Origin: JAJXZJ01 sp050012855
GTDB taxonomy: Bacteria > Verrucomicrobiota > Verrucomicrobiia > Limisphaerales > J093
DNA length: 64,000 bases
Reading direction: 5' to 3'
NCBI GenBank assembly: GCA_050012855.1
Contig: JBEKGJ010000011.1
Location: forward strand, 32,980-96,979
Positions within the stretch are counted from its first letter, which is position 1. Each line of letters starts with the position of its first letter. This document shows positions 25,427-36,735 of this stretch, piece by piece. The notes beneath the pieces are model-generated. The model saw only the letters and a list, made by a program, of their open reading frames with translations, was not told the DNA's origin and ran no database searches. A program made the translations under genes and the position numbers.

Positions 25427-26968
25427 ATGCCGGACATTGTCCTCGCCACGCTCAACGCGAAGTTCAGCCACGCCGCGTTCGGTCTGCGTTACCTGCGGGC
25501 GAATCTGGGTGAGCTCCGCGACCGCAGCGAACTGGCCGAGTTCGACATCAATCAGCGCCCGCTGGAAATCGTGGAGAAATTACTGGCCCGCTCGCCGCGG
25601 ATTCTCGGCCTCGGCGTTTACATTTGGAACATCGCTCCCGCCACCGAGGTCGTGGCCCTGCTCAAGTGCCTGCGCCCGGACGTGCTCGTCGTCCTCGGCG
25701 GTCCGGAGGTCAGTTACGAAACCGAATCGCAGGAAATCGTCCGCCTCGCGGACCACGTCATCACCGGCGAGGCCGACCTGGAATTCGGCCGGCTCTGCGC
25801 GGCGCTGCTGGCCGGCCAGCGCTCTGACCGGAAGATCATCACCGCCGAACCGCCGGACCCCGCCCACGTCAAGCTGCCGTATGACGAATACACGGACCTC
25901 GACGTCGCGCACCGGATCATCTACGTCGAAGCCTCGCGCGGCTGTCCCTTTTCCTGCGAATTCTGCCTGTCGTCGCTGGAAATCCCAGTGCGGCCCTTTC
26001 CGCTCGAACCCCTGTTCGGCGCTCTCGACCGCCTGCTTGCGCGCGGCGTCCGCCAGTTCAAGTTCGTGGACCGCACGTTTAACCTGGACCTCGCCGTCAG
26101 TCGTCGTCTTCTCGAATTCTTTCTGGCCCGCCTCTGCCCGGATCTCTTCCTCCACTTCGAGATGATCCCCGACCGCCTGCCGGATGAGTTGCGCTCCCTC
26201 ATTGCGCGATTTCCCGCCGGCACGTTGCAGTTCGAGATCGGCGTCCAGACTTTCAATCCCGATGTCGCCGCCCGCATCAGCCGGCGACAGAACAATGCAC
26301 GCCTCGAGGACAATTTCCGTTTCCTCCGCGAACACACCGGCGTCCACATCCACGCGGACCTGATCGTGGGCCTGCCCGGCGAAAGCGTGGCCAGCTTCGC
26401 GGCGGGTTTCGATCGCCTGATCGCGCTACGCCCGCAGGAAATCCAGGTTGGCCTCCTCAAGCGGCTCCGCGGCACGCCCATCAGCCGGCACACCGCCGAA
26501 TGGGAGATGGTCTATGCGCCGACGCCGCCCTATGAAATCCTCCGGAACAAACTGATCGCTTTCCCGACCATGCAGCGGTTGCGACGCTTCGCCCGCTTCT
26601 GGGACCTGCTCGGCAACAGCGGCAACTTTGTCGAAACCGTGGCTCTGTTGTGGGCCGAGGGCGGATCCCCGTTCGCCCGCTTCCTCGACCTGAGCGACTG
26701 GCTGTTCGCCCAGACCGGCCGCCAACATGCCATCGCCTTGCCCGTGCTGGCGGAGCTGGTGTTCCGCTTCCTGACGCGGGTGCAGGCCGTGGACGTCGGC
26801 CGGGTGGCGGAGGCGCTGCACCGCGACGATCAGCGGTGCGGGCGCGCCCACCCGCCGCCGTTTCTGCGCCCGTGGCTGGCGCCCGCGGACCGACCTGCTG
26901 TCCGGCGTGTCAAAGCGAAACGCGTGTTGCGCCAGCAGCGCCATCGCGACCGTGCCACCGACGCCTGA
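25427..26968 (+). CDS. B12-binding radical SAM protein with DUF4080-like C-terminus
   Basis: ATG 25427 (MPDIVLATLNAKFSHAAFGLRYLRANLG) is chosen because the longer frame to 25325 runs through the repeats. Residues 1-140 form a cobalamin-binding-like Rossmann domain (ILGLGVYIWN, VLVVLGGPEVSYE). The radical SAM core has the cluster motif CPFSCEFC (CxxxCxxC), with later GTLQFEIGVQTFN and HADLIVGLPGE. A C-terminal region (LKRLRGTPISRH and beyond) matches DUF4080-type proteins. The substrate is unknown; these proteins are probably modification enzymes. It stands alone between repeat-rich spacers. Confidence 0.9.
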   Translation: MPDIVLATLNAKFSHAAFGLRYLRANLGELRDRSELAEFDINQRPLEIVEKLLARSPRILGLGVYIWNIAPATEVVALLKCLRPDVLVVLGGPEVSYETESQEIVRLADHVITGEADLEFGRLCAALLAGQRSDRKIITAEPPDPAHVKLPYDEYTDLDVAHRIIYVEASRGCPFSCEFCLSSLEIPVRPFPLEPLFGALDRLLARGVRQFKFVDRTFNLDLAVSRRLLEFFLARLCPDLFLHFEMIPDRLPDELRSLIARFPAGTLQFEIGVQTFNPDVAARISRRQNNARLEDNFRFLREHTGVHIHADLIVGLPGESVASFAAGFDRLIALRPQEIQVGLLKRLRGTPISRHTAEWEMVYAPTPPYEILRNKLIAFPTMQRLRRFARFWDLLGNSGNFVETVALLWAEGGSPFARFLDLSDWLFAQTGRQHAIALPVLAELVFRFLTRVQAVDVGRVAEALHRDDQRCGRAHPPPFLRPWLAPADRPAVRRVKAKRVLRQQRHRDRATDA

Positions 26969-27065
26969 AGCATCGGCCACGGTTTCTCCGCCCGGCCATC
27001 CCGGCGCCTCGGGGGTGTCCAAATTCAACCTCCCGGTGGGGTGCATTCGATGTTCATTTCGCTTG

Positions 27066-27109
27066 GAGTTCCGCCTTTAAGCGGCCATGGCCGGCTGAAG
27101 CCGGAACTC
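27066..27109. repeat. Inverted repeat with a CCATGG centre (GAGTTCCG-type)
   Basis: The 19-nt arm starting GAGTTCCGCCTTTAAG (27066-27084) is inverted at 27091-27109 with 15 of 19 matches around CCATGG. It is non-coding and sits upstream of rseP. It looks like an extragenic palindrome and could also fold in the rseP leader. Confidence 0.55.
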
Positions 27110-27223
27110 GAAACTCCGTTCGTTGGTGGAAATCAGGACACCTGCCAGCGCCTCTCCAGGGTTGCGCAGCTTGAATTTGAACATTAGAGTGCCCTGCCTG
27201 TCGGTGACTCAAACAAGGTTCAA

Positions 27224-28633
27224 ATGGAACTGATATTAACCTACATTCTGGTGGTCGTTGCCGTGGTGCTCATGTTCGGCGCCTCGATTTTCGTGCATGA
27301 ACTGGGCCATTTCCTCATGGCGCTCTGGCGGCTGATGAGAGTGGAGGCCTTCGCCATCGGCCTGGGACCGAAGATCTGGAGCCAGGTCCGCAACGGCGTC
27401 GAATACTCGTTCCGCTGGATTCCCGCCGGCGGCTTTGTGCGGCTGCCGCAAATGTTCACGTCGGAAACCCTGGAAGGCACTGCCAAGAACGAAGAGGTGC
27501 CCCCCGCCCCGCCCGGTTCCAAAATCCTGGTCGCCTTCGCCGGTCCGGCGATGAATGTCATTTTTGCCTTCCTCGTCGCCACCGTCATCTACTTCGTCGG
27601 GCTCCCCGTTCAGGTGACGCCTTCCATCATCGGCGACGTGGAGGCGGATTCGCCGGAAGCGAAACTGGGCATCCGGCAGGGCGACCGCATCGTGGCGGTG
27701 GACGGCAAGGCGGTAAGCTCCTGGCAGGACGTGATGAAGCGCACCGTGTTCGCGCGCACGAATGTCATTGCGGTCGCCATCGAACGTGGTGGCGTCACCA
27801 ACCTCTACAACCTGACCACGAAGGCGAACGACCTGGTGGGGGGCAAGCTGCTCAACCTTGATCCGTGGGACCATCCGGTCATTGTCGAGGTCGTGCATGG
27901 CAGCGCGGCGGACCAGGCGGGGTTGAAGCCGGAGGACCAGGTGTTTTCGTTCGCCGGCGTGCCCGTCGTCGCTCAACAACAACTGGTCGGCCTCATCCGC
28001 AAGAGCGCCGGGCAGACCAGCGAGATTCTGGTTCAGCGGCACGGACAACGGCTCAAGTTTACGGTGACCCCCAAGTTCGATCCGGCCACCCAAAACGGCC
28101 TGCTGGGCGTGCTGCTGACGCCGAGCAGCACGGTGGTGTACCAGTTGCAGAAGCCGGGCCCGACGCCGTGGGAGAACGTCTCCGGAACGCTGGACATGAT
28201 GGTCAATACGTTCAGCGCGCTGTTCCACCACAAGGAAACCGGCATTGGCGCGAAGGATCTCTCCGGCCCGGTGGGAATCCTCTCGAACATGGCGGTGCAG
28301 GTGAAAACGGACTACCGGCTCGCGCTGAACTTCCTGGTGCTCCTCAACATCAACCTCGCGATTCTGAACCTGCTGCCCTTGCCGGTCCTCGACGGCGGCC
28401 ACATCCTGATGGCCATCATCGAAAAAATCCGCCGACGGCCGCTGAACACCAAGTTCGTGGAATATGCCTATACCGGCTTCGCCGTGCTGCTGATTTCATT
28501 CATGCTTTACGTCACCTTCTTTGACTTCCGCCGGTTGCCACTCTTTAAGAGCCTGCTCCAACATGGTTCGCAGATTGAAGAAGTGAGCAAGCCGGCCCCC
28601 GCGGAGAGTCCGGCGCCAACGCCGGTCCGCTGA
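27224..28633 (+). CDS. rseP: Site-2 intramembrane zinc protease RseP (family M50)
   Basis: HELGH in the first helix (His25, Glu26, His29) and NLLPLPVLDGGHI near the C-terminus form the metalloprotease site. Two PDZ domains lie between (SIIGDVEADSPEAKLGIRQGDRIVAVDG and VIVEVVHGSAADQAGLKPEDQVFSFAG). Four membrane segments are visible. In E. coli RseP cleaves the anti-sigma factor RseA and clears signal-peptide remnants. The substrate here is not known. The 469-aa length is typical. ispG follows after 4 nt, an arrangement consistent with a dxr-rseP-ispG type operon, though dxr is not upstream here. Confidence 0.95.
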   Translation: MELILTYILVVVAVVLMFGASIFVHELGHFLMALWRLMRVEAFAIGLGPKIWSQVRNGVEYSFRWIPAGGFVRLPQMFTSETLEGTAKNEEVPPAPPGSKILVAFAGPAMNVIFAFLVATVIYFVGLPVQVTPSIIGDVEADSPEAKLGIRQGDRIVAVDGKAVSSWQDVMKRTVFARTNVIAVAIERGGVTNLYNLTTKANDLVGGKLLNLDPWDHPVIVEVVHGSAADQAGLKPEDQVFSFAGVPVVAQQQLVGLIRKSAGQTSEILVQRHGQRLKFTVTPKFDPATQNGLLGVLLTPSSTVVYQLQKPGPTPWENVSGTLDMMVNTFSALFHHKETGIGAKDLSGPVGILSNMAVQVKTDYRLALNFLVLLNINLAILNLLPLPVLDGGHILMAIIEKIRRRPLNTKFVEYAYTGFAVLLISFMLYVTFFDFRRLPLFKSLLQHGSQIEEVSKPAPAESPAPTPVR

Positions 28634-28637
28634 TCCC

Positions 28638-30473
<1,836 letters not shown>

Positions 30474-30650
30474 TTCGTCTGGTTTTCCGCCGCGCTTGCC
30501 GCGGGTCGCTTGGAACACGGAATGCGTGATTCTCAGAATTAACGGCCCGAACGCCCTCCCATCCCGGGCGGTGAGTGGCCGACTTGGCAAAAGTGAGGCG
30601 CTAAAGTAAGCTCTCGCCTGAATGTCGCCGGTACCAGCAACCAAGAGCCC

Positions 30651-31607
30651 GTGAAAATCACCCTGCCGGACCAACTCAAGAACGACGTGCCCAAAAACCA
30701 GTGGGGCAAGGTGCTCAGCTCCACCCCCGTCGTCATGACCGTGGTGGCCACGCTGCTGGCCGGGCTCGCGTCGAGCGAAATGACCCGCGCCCAATACGAC
30801 CGTTCGCTCGGCGCCCAGCAACAGTCCAAGGCGGGCGACCAGTGGAGTTTCTTTCAAGCCAAGCGCCTGCGCAGCGCCCTCCAGGAAAACACCCTCGAAC
30901 TGCTGCAAGGCACGACGGAACTGCATCCGCTGGATGACGCCTCCTTGCGGCAGGCCGCGCCGCAACTGCCCGACACCGCGGCGCCGCTGCGAACCAACCT
31001 CCTCGCCCGCCTCGATGCGTCCGCCGGCCCCACCCTGCTGACCGGACCGCTGCCTGACGTTTCCGCCGAAGCGGCGCTGGACGCCGGACTCAAAACGGCA
31101 CTGGCCGCCGTCGAGAACTCGCAACCCGAAAGTGCGATCGCGCCACTCCTTGCCCCCCTCCCCGTGGCGGTTCTGAATACCACGTTGCTGGCCGCGCAGG
31201 AACGGGCCCAGAGTTTCGACGCGGCCATCAAACCGGCCAACGAGTTCAGCGACCTGCTCCTCCAACTTGCCGCCCAACTGCCGTTCAACGCCGCCAATAC
31301 CAGCCTCCGTCGGGACATCACCGTTCTGCGGCTGCGTTACCTCATCCGACGCTATGACGCGGAGGCGCGGCTCAACCAGCGCATCGCCAATCTGCTGGAA
31401 CTACAGGTCCGCAAGAGCAACCTCACCGCCGAGCGCCATCACCGACGCAGCCAGCGCTTCTTCTTTGGCATGTTGGCGGCCCAAGCAGCCGTGATCGTCT
31501 CCACGTTCGCCCTGGCCACGAGCCGACGCAGCCTGCTCTGGTCGCTCGCCGCCGCTGCCGGGTTGGTGGCGATCCTGTTCGCCATCTACGTTTACCTTTT
31601 CGTGTGA
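30651..31607 (+). CDS. DUF4337 family membrane protein
   Basis: The protein begins with a GTG and has a transmembrane helix around VVMTVVATLLAGLASSEM. The diagnostic stretch AQYDRSLGAQQQSKAGDQWSFFQAKRLR follows, characteristic of DUF4337. The middle is Ala/Leu-rich and helical. The C-terminus has two more hydrophobic segments (FFFGMLAAQAAVIVSTFALA and LAAAAGLVAILFAIYVYLFV). The function is unknown. The 318-aa size is longer than many family members because of an extended middle. Confidence 0.85.
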   Translation: MKITLPDQLKNDVPKNQWGKVLSSTPVVMTVVATLLAGLASSEMTRAQYDRSLGAQQQSKAGDQWSFFQAKRLRSALQENTLELLQGTTELHPLDDASLRQAAPQLPDTAAPLRTNLLARLDASAGPTLLTGPLPDVSAEAALDAGLKTALAAVENSQPESAIAPLLAPLPVAVLNTTLLAAQERAQSFDAAIKPANEFSDLLLQLAAQLPFNAANTSLRRDITVLRLRYLIRRYDAEARLNQRIANLLELQVRKSNLTAERHHRRSQRFFFGMLAAQAAVIVSTFALATSRRSLLWSLAAAAGLVAILFAIYVYLFV

Positions 31608-31678
31608 GGCTGCGGGCCAGGCGCGGCGAGCACATTTTCCTCGGGGCAAGCGGTGGCCGCAGTGCTATGTTCCGGCCC

Positions 31679-32617
31679 ATGAACGCCCGAGGCCGGTTTG
31701 CTCTCGTTCTGGTTACGCCGCTAATGGCAGTGGCCCAGAACAACACCGTGACGCTCGACGATCTCGTGCAGCAGGGACAGCAATGGTTGCAGGAGAACGC
31801 GGATGACAACGTGCTGCGCGCGTTGCAGCAGGTGGACCAGGCCAGGGTGCAGCAGTTCCTCCGCGACATCGAGGAACGGTTCCAGGGCGATTACGTGGTG
31901 GACCTGGCGCAGCTCCGTCAGACGGCCGCCGCCGTCCTCCCGCTGCTGGAGGCCCACGAGGAAACCCGCCCCTACGCCGACTGGCTGCGCGCCCGCATGG
32001 ATTATCTCGACGTGGCCGATGAGTTCCGCCTGACCATCCCGCCGCCCAAGGCCGAACCGGGACAGCCCCCGCCGCCCATCCCCAACCCGGCGCCGGAAAT
32101 CGAGCGCAAGGTCTGGCAGAAGAAACTGGAAAAACGCCCTGCCCCCACCGGCGCGGCCGCGCTCGCGACGCAATTGAAACCCGTGTTCTCGGCGCAAGGC
32201 GTGCCACCGGAACTGGTCTGGCTCGCCGAGGTCGAATCGTCGTTCAATCCCAACGCCCGCAGCCCGGTCGGCGCCGCCGGCCTGTTTCAACTGATGCCGC
32301 CGACGGCGAAGAATCTGGGCCTCGCGTCGCGACCGGACGAACGCCTGGATCCCGCGAAGAGTGCCAGCGCGGCGGCCCGCTACCTCAAGTATCTTCACGG
32401 GAAATTCAACGACTGGCCGCTCGCGCTCGCCGCCTACAACGTCGGCGAAGGCCGGCTGCAGAAGCTCCTCGAGCGATACCGCGCGCAGACGTTTGACCAG
32501 GTGGCCACCCACCTGCCGGCGGAGACGCAGATGTATGTGCCGAAGATTGACGCCGTCCTGCAGCGCCGGGAGGGCATCACGCTGGCGAAACTCGAGAACG
32601 GCCGGTCGCCCAGGTAA
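31679..32617 (+). CDS. Lytic murein transglycosylase, SLT domain (312 aa)
   Basis: ATG 31679 gives a short signal (MNARGRFALVLVTPLMAVA). The longer frame from 31604 overlaps the previous gene and was not chosen. An alpha-helical N-terminal part (about 20-110) and a Pro-rich linker (PPPKAEPGQPPPPIPNP) precede the SLT domain. There, LVWLAEVESSFNPNARSPVGAAGLFQLMPPTAKNLG supplies the catalytic Glu (VESSFN) and the GLFQLMP motif, and AAYNVGEGRL follows. It should cleave peptidoglycan glycan strands to 1,6-anhydro ends in the periplasm. It ends near the yebC-like gene, which is convergent. Confidence 0.92.
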   Translation: MNARGRFALVLVTPLMAVAQNNTVTLDDLVQQGQQWLQENADDNVLRALQQVDQARVQQFLRDIEERFQGDYVVDLAQLRQTAAAVLPLLEAHEETRPYADWLRARMDYLDVADEFRLTIPPPKAEPGQPPPPIPNPAPEIERKVWQKKLEKRPAPTGAAALATQLKPVFSAQGVPPELVWLAEVESSFNPNARSPVGAAGLFQLMPPTAKNLGLASRPDERLDPAKSASAAARYLKYLHGKFNDWPLALAAYNVGEGRLQKLLERYRAQTFDQVATHLPAETQMYVPKIDAVLQRREGITLAKLENGRSPR

Positions 32618-32647
32618 TGGCGGGCGGCCACGCGCGCCCGGGACTCC

Positions 32648-33370
32648 CTATTTTAAGGCGGCGTAAACGCGGTGAACGTCCTCGTGGTCGTCAATCGCGT
32701 TGAGAAAACTCGCGACCTGCGCGTGCCGGGCTGCGTCCAACTCGACCGGATTCTTGGCCACATAGCGGAGTTCGCTCGTGCTGATTTTCCAACCGGCCTT
32801 CGCCAGCCACGCACTGACCGTGGCGAGATCCTTCGTGTCCGTTAGGAACCTCGCCCCCACGCTGCCCTCCGGAATCTCCTCCGCCTCCAGCGGTTCGACG
32901 TTCTGGGCGCCGGCCTCGATGGCATCGCCTTCGGCATCGCGGGTCTTGTCGGTGTGGGTGCCTTCGACGACGCCGAGGCGGTCGAAGAAGAAAGCCATGC
33001 TGCCCGGCTGGCCCAGCGAACCATCCTTGAACAAATGCCGGATCTCCGGTGCAGTGCGGTTCCGGTTGTCGGTCAGACACTCCACCACCACGGGAACCTT
33101 GTGCGGGCCAAAACCCTCGTAGATCATCAACTCGAAATTCACCGCCTCGTCGGTCTGGCCCGAGCCCTTCTTGATGGCGCGTTCGAGCGTATCGCGCGTC
33201 ATCGAGGCCTTGCGCGCCTTCTCAATGGCCGCCGCCAGCCGCGGGTTGAGATCGGGATCCGCTCCGCCCAGCTTGGCGGCCACCACGATTTCCCGGACCA
33301 GTTTGCCGAAGACCTGGCCCTTCTTCAGCGCCGCCGCCTCGCGACCGGCCTGTTTCCATTGCGCACCCAT
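32648..33370 (-). CDS. YebC/PmpR family protein (transcriptional regulator or translation factor)
   Basis: The 240-aa protein fits the family over its whole length. KKGQVFGKLVREIVVAAKLGGADPDLNPRLAAAIEKARKASMTRDTLERAIKKGSG is followed by MIYEGFGPHKVPVVVECLTDNRNRTAPEIRHLF, GSMAFFFDRLG and the C-terminal domain. YebC proteins have been described as DNA-binding regulators, and more recently as factors that ease ribosome stalling at proline runs. The sequence does not decide between them. The usual MAGHSKW N-terminus reads MGAQWKQ here. It is divergent from the HtrA gene, with 117 nt between. Confidence 0.93.
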   Translation of the reverse strand: MGAQWKQAGREAAALKKGQVFGKLVREIVVAAKLGGADPDLNPRLAAAIEKARKASMTRDTLERAIKKGSGQTDEAVNFELMIYEGFGPHKVPVVVECLTDNRNRTAPEIRHLFKDGSLGQPGSMAFFFDRLGVVEGTHTDKTRDAEGDAIEAGAQNVEPLEAEEIPEGSVGARFLTDTKDLATVSAWLAKAGWKISTSELRYVAKNPVELDAARHAQVASFLNAIDDHEDVHRVYAALK

Positions 33371-33487
33371 GCCGTTCTTTTAGTCGTCGGACCACCTCGG
33401 ATCAAGGTTGAACGCAACGCCGCCGTTTTTGAACGTTTGCCGCCCCAGCCAATCTAACCCAGCAAATTGATTTACGGAGTAGTGCAC

Positions 33488-34975
33488 ATGAAAACAACGA
33501 AACAGATCGTCCTGCTGGCGGCGTTGCTCGCCGCCTTCGCGGTCGGGTCCGGCCCGGCCACCGCCAAGGAGACTTCGCGGGCCTTGAACCTCGCCCGCGA
33601 GTTGAACCAGGCCTTTATCGAGGTGGCGGACGCCGCATCCCCCTCGGTCGTGGTCATTCGCGTGGCGCACAAACCGGAGTTCAGCGCCGCGAACGAGAAC
33701 GGCAACCCGTTCCTGGAAATGCTGCCGCCGCAATTGCGCAAGCAGTTCGAGCAACGTTTCCGGGATGACTCCAAGGCAGAGCCCCGGCGCCGCAACCAGA
33801 AACCCGTCTTTGACGGCGAGGGTTCCGGCATCGTCATCCGCGAGGACGGTTACATCATCACCAACGGCCATGTGGTGGAGGGGGCTGACCGCATCCTGGT
33901 CCGCTTCAAGGACGGCAAGGAATACGACGCGGAGGTTCGGGGCGTGGACACCCAGTCGGACATCGCCGTGGTCAAGATCAAGGCGAAAGACCTGCCGGCG
34001 GCGAAGTTCGCCGACTCGGACAAGGTGAAAGTGGGCGAATTCGCGATCGCCATCGGCGCGCCGTTCGAGCTCGATTACAGTGTCACCTTCGGGCACGTGA
34101 GCGCGAAAGGCCGCAACCGGATCATTCCGGATCCGAGCATGGACCAGGACTTCATCCAGACGGACGCCAGCATCAACCCGGGCAACAGCGGCGGCCCGCT
34201 GGTCAACCTGGACGGCGAAATCATCGGCATCAACACGCTCATCCGCGGCCTGCACACCGGCATCGGTTTCGCCATTCCCAGCAATCTCGCGAAGGAGGTC
34301 GCGGACAAGCTCATCGCCGACGGGAAGTTTACGCGGGCCTGGCTGGGCATCGAGATTCGCGGCCTGCGCGAGGACAAGGAATACCGCGACATGGTCAAAG
34401 GGGTCGAGGACGGCGTGGTGGTGCGCGGCATCGTGCGGGACGGTCCGGGCGCCAAGTCCGACCTCAAGCTCGGTGACGTGATCACCACCGTGGACGGCCA
34501 CAAGGTGGCGACGGCCCAGGAGTTGCGCCAGGAGATCCGATCGCGCGAAATCGGTTCGAGCGTGACTCTGAACGTGGTCCGCAACGGTGAGAACGTGAAG
34601 GTCAAGGTGCGTCCCGAGGAGTGGCCGGATGACGCCACGCCCGCGGCCAACAAGGCCGGCAACAATTCCGGCGGGTCCGCCGAGTCGGCGGATCTGGGGG
34701 TGACGGTCAAGCCGCTCACCAAGGAACTCGCCAAGGAGAACGGCATCGAGGCCACCAACGGTCTAGTCATCACCGAGGTTCAGGCCGACAGCCTCGCGGC
34801 GCGCAAGGGCCTGCAGGCCGGCGATGTCATCACCGGCATCAACCAGCACCCGGTCAGCACGCTCAAAGATTACCGGAGCGCGGTGAAGGACGCCGATGTG
34901 AACAAGGGTGTGCTGGTGGACTTTGTGCGCGAAGGAGTGAGCCGGATGGTTGTGTTGAAGGACAACGGCGAGTAG
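33488..34975 (+). CDS. Periplasmic Do/DegP-family serine protease with two PDZ domains
   Basis: The ATG at 33488 has GGAG 8 nt upstream (33476-33479) and starts a signal peptide (MKTTKQIVLLAALLAAFAVGSGPATA). The trypsin-like domain carries the triad His128 (ITNGHVV), Asp158 (QSDIAVV) and Ser234 (GNSGGPLV). Two PDZ domains follow (about 280-375 and 410-490; DGPGAKSDLKLGDVITTVDG and DSLAARKGLQAGDVITGINQ). At 495 aa it matches DegP/DegQ. It degrades or refolds misfolded envelope proteins. RseP is encoded about 5 kb upstream. A strong terminator follows. Confidence 0.95.
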   Translation: MKTTKQIVLLAALLAAFAVGSGPATAKETSRALNLARELNQAFIEVADAASPSVVVIRVAHKPEFSAANENGNPFLEMLPPQLRKQFEQRFRDDSKAEPRRRNQKPVFDGEGSGIVIREDGYIITNGHVVEGADRILVRFKDGKEYDAEVRGVDTQSDIAVVKIKAKDLPAAKFADSDKVKVGEFAIAIGAPFELDYSVTFGHVSAKGRNRIIPDPSMDQDFIQTDASINPGNSGGPLVNLDGEIIGINTLIRGLHTGIGFAIPSNLAKEVADKLIADGKFTRAWLGIEIRGLREDKEYRDMVKGVEDGVVVRGIVRDGPGAKSDLKLGDVITTVDGHKVATAQELRQEIRSREIGSSVTLNVVRNGENVKVKVRPEEWPDDATPAANKAGNNSGGSAESADLGVTVKPLTKELAKENGIEATNGLVITEVQADSLAARKGLQAGDVITGINQHPVSTLKDYRSAVKDADVNKGVLVDFVREGVSRMVVLKDNGE

Positions 34976-34997
34976 GTCATCACCGAAGTCCGTGGCA

Positions 34998-35031
34998 CGC
35001 GCCGGCCCACCAGGCCGGCGCGTTCTTTTTT
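34998..35031 (+). terminator. Intrinsic terminator after the HtrA gene
   Basis: CGCGCCGGCC (34998-35007) pairs perfectly with GGCCGGCGCG (35013-35022) around the loop CACCA, followed by TTCTTTTTT. It is the clearest rho-independent terminator in the window. Confidence 0.9.
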
Positions 35032-35097
35032 GGCGACCGCCTGGCTCGACTCGATTGGGGCTGGCGACCCGACCCTGAACGTGGTTATCCTGCGGGC

Positions 35098-36732
35098 ATG
35101 AGACTCTATACCTGCGCCTTGCTGCTCCTTTCCGGGGTGATCGCCTTGGTGGGGCCAGTTGGGCGCGCGGACAGCACAGACCTTGGGCAACTGGCCCGGA
35201 GGGAACAGGGCGTCCACCGGTTCTCCACTCTTTTCACCGCCCAGGACGTGCGCCGGCATCTGAGCACGGACGACGGCATTGACCGGGCCATGGACTGGTG
35301 CGGGCGCACCGCCATAACGAAGGTCTATGTGGAGGTTTTCCGCGACGGCTATCAGGCGGAACGGGCGGCGCTCGAGCACGCGCGCGACCGCTTCCGCCAG
35401 GCTGGTTTTGACGTCGCCGGTTGCGTCACCACCACTGGCCTGCACAAGAAATCCAACGCGTGGAATGAGATTGCCTGCTACACGGATGCTCCCACCCAGG
35501 AACAACTGCAATCCATTTTCGAGTATGCCGCCGGCCTGTTTGACGAGGTGATGATTGACGATTTCTGGTTCACCGACTGCACCTGTCCCGCCTGCACAGC
35601 CGCCCGGCAGGCGCGCACGGTGACGGTCGGCGCCCGGACCTATTCCGTGCCGGGCGACAGTTGGGAGGACTATCGCGGGGAGCTGATGCTCCGGCTCTCG
35701 CAGGACCGCATCCTGGGCCCGGCCAAGCACATCAATCCGCGGGTCCGGATCATCATCAAGTATCCCCAGTGGTACGACCGGTTCCATGAGCGTGGCTACG
35801 ATGTGCTGCTGGAGACCGCGGCGTTCGACCGGATCTGGGTCGGGACGGAGGTGCGCGACTACGCCGACTCCCGCTGGGGCGGCACGGTGCCATACGAAGG
35901 CTATTTCATCATGCGCTGGCTGGGCGGCATTGGCGGTCCCAAGTGCGGGGGTGGCTGGTTCGACTGGCTCGGGACGACCGAGCGCACCTACCTAGAGCAG
36001 GCGCGGCAGACGATCCTGGCCGGGGCGCGCGAGTCCTTCCTGTTTTGTTACGGCGGGCTTCAGGGCGACACCGGGCCAAAGGACGTCGCGGCCTTGCGGG
36101 CAAACATTCCGGAGTTGTTCGCCGCGGCCCGGGCGGTCGCGAGCCACCCCATCGCCGGCGTGGCCGCCTACAAGCCCGGCAACAGCCATCCGGAAGTCGA
36201 ACCACGGGTCTTTGATTTCGTCGGCATGATGGGGGTACCGCTGGTGCCCGGCCACGAGTTCCCCACGAATGCGTCGGCGGCGTTCTTCTCGATCCACGCC
36301 TTGAAGGACCCTGCGTTGGCGACAAAACTGGCGGCGTTCATTGCCCGTGGCCGGCCCGTCCTGGTCACGGACGGCCTGGTGGCGCGGCTCGCCGGGCGGG
36401 TGAACCTGGACCGGCCAAACGTCCGGATACTGGCGGTCAACCGCAATCCCAAGTCGTTGCTGGAGCTAGACCAGGCGGCACTCGATGACCTGCGCGGGTT
36501 CCTGTTGCGGCCGTGGAAACTGACGGTCAAAGCTCCCAACCGGGTGGGGTTATATTGGTTCCGCGACGGCAGTTGGGTGGTGGAGAATTTCAACGATGCC
36601 CCGGTCGCGGTGGAGTTGAACGGGCGGCGTTTCAGCGTGCCGGCCCGCGAGTGGCGTTACGAGTGGCGGCGTGCGCGGGGCACACCGCGACTTTCCAACC
36701 TTGAAGCAGGAACAGTTAATGCTAACAATTGA
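35098..36732 (+). CDS. Secreted TIM-barrel-like protein of unknown specificity (544 aa)
   Basis: The signal peptide is MRLYTCALLLLSGVIALVGPVGRA. The mature region reads like a hydrolase barrel: AITKVYVEVFRDGYQAERAALEHARDRFRQAGFDVAGCVTTTG, then FDEVMIDDFWFTDCTCPAC, a pair of acidic residues followed by a Cys-rich CxCxxC site. Next come VRIIIKYPQWYDRFHERGYD, FDRIWVGTEVRDY and later GHEFPTNASAAFFSIHALK. The C-terminal 80 residues look like a small beta-domain (VGLYWFRDGSWVVENFNDAPVAVELNG). I recognise no named family. A glycoside-hydrolase-like role is an inference from the barrel layout and the catalytic-looking DD/E pairs. Confidence 0.6.
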   Translation: MRLYTCALLLLSGVIALVGPVGRADSTDLGQLARREQGVHRFSTLFTAQDVRRHLSTDDGIDRAMDWCGRTAITKVYVEVFRDGYQAERAALEHARDRFRQAGFDVAGCVTTTGLHKKSNAWNEIACYTDAPTQEQLQSIFEYAAGLFDEVMIDDFWFTDCTCPACTAARQARTVTVGARTYSVPGDSWEDYRGELMLRLSQDRILGPAKHINPRVRIIIKYPQWYDRFHERGYDVLLETAAFDRIWVGTEVRDYADSRWGGTVPYEGYFIMRWLGGIGGPKCGGGWFDWLGTTERTYLEQARQTILAGARESFLFCYGGLQGDTGPKDVAALRANIPELFAAARAVASHPIAGVAAYKPGNSHPEVEPRVFDFVGMMGVPLVPGHEFPTNASAAFFSIHALKDPALATKLAAFIARGRPVLVTDGLVARLAGRVNLDRPNVRILAVNRNPKSLLELDQAALDDLRGFLLRPWKLTVKAPNRVGLYWFRDGSWVVENFNDAPVAVELNGRRFSVPAREWRYEWRRARGTPRLSNLEAGTVNANN

Positions 36733-36735
36733 GCC

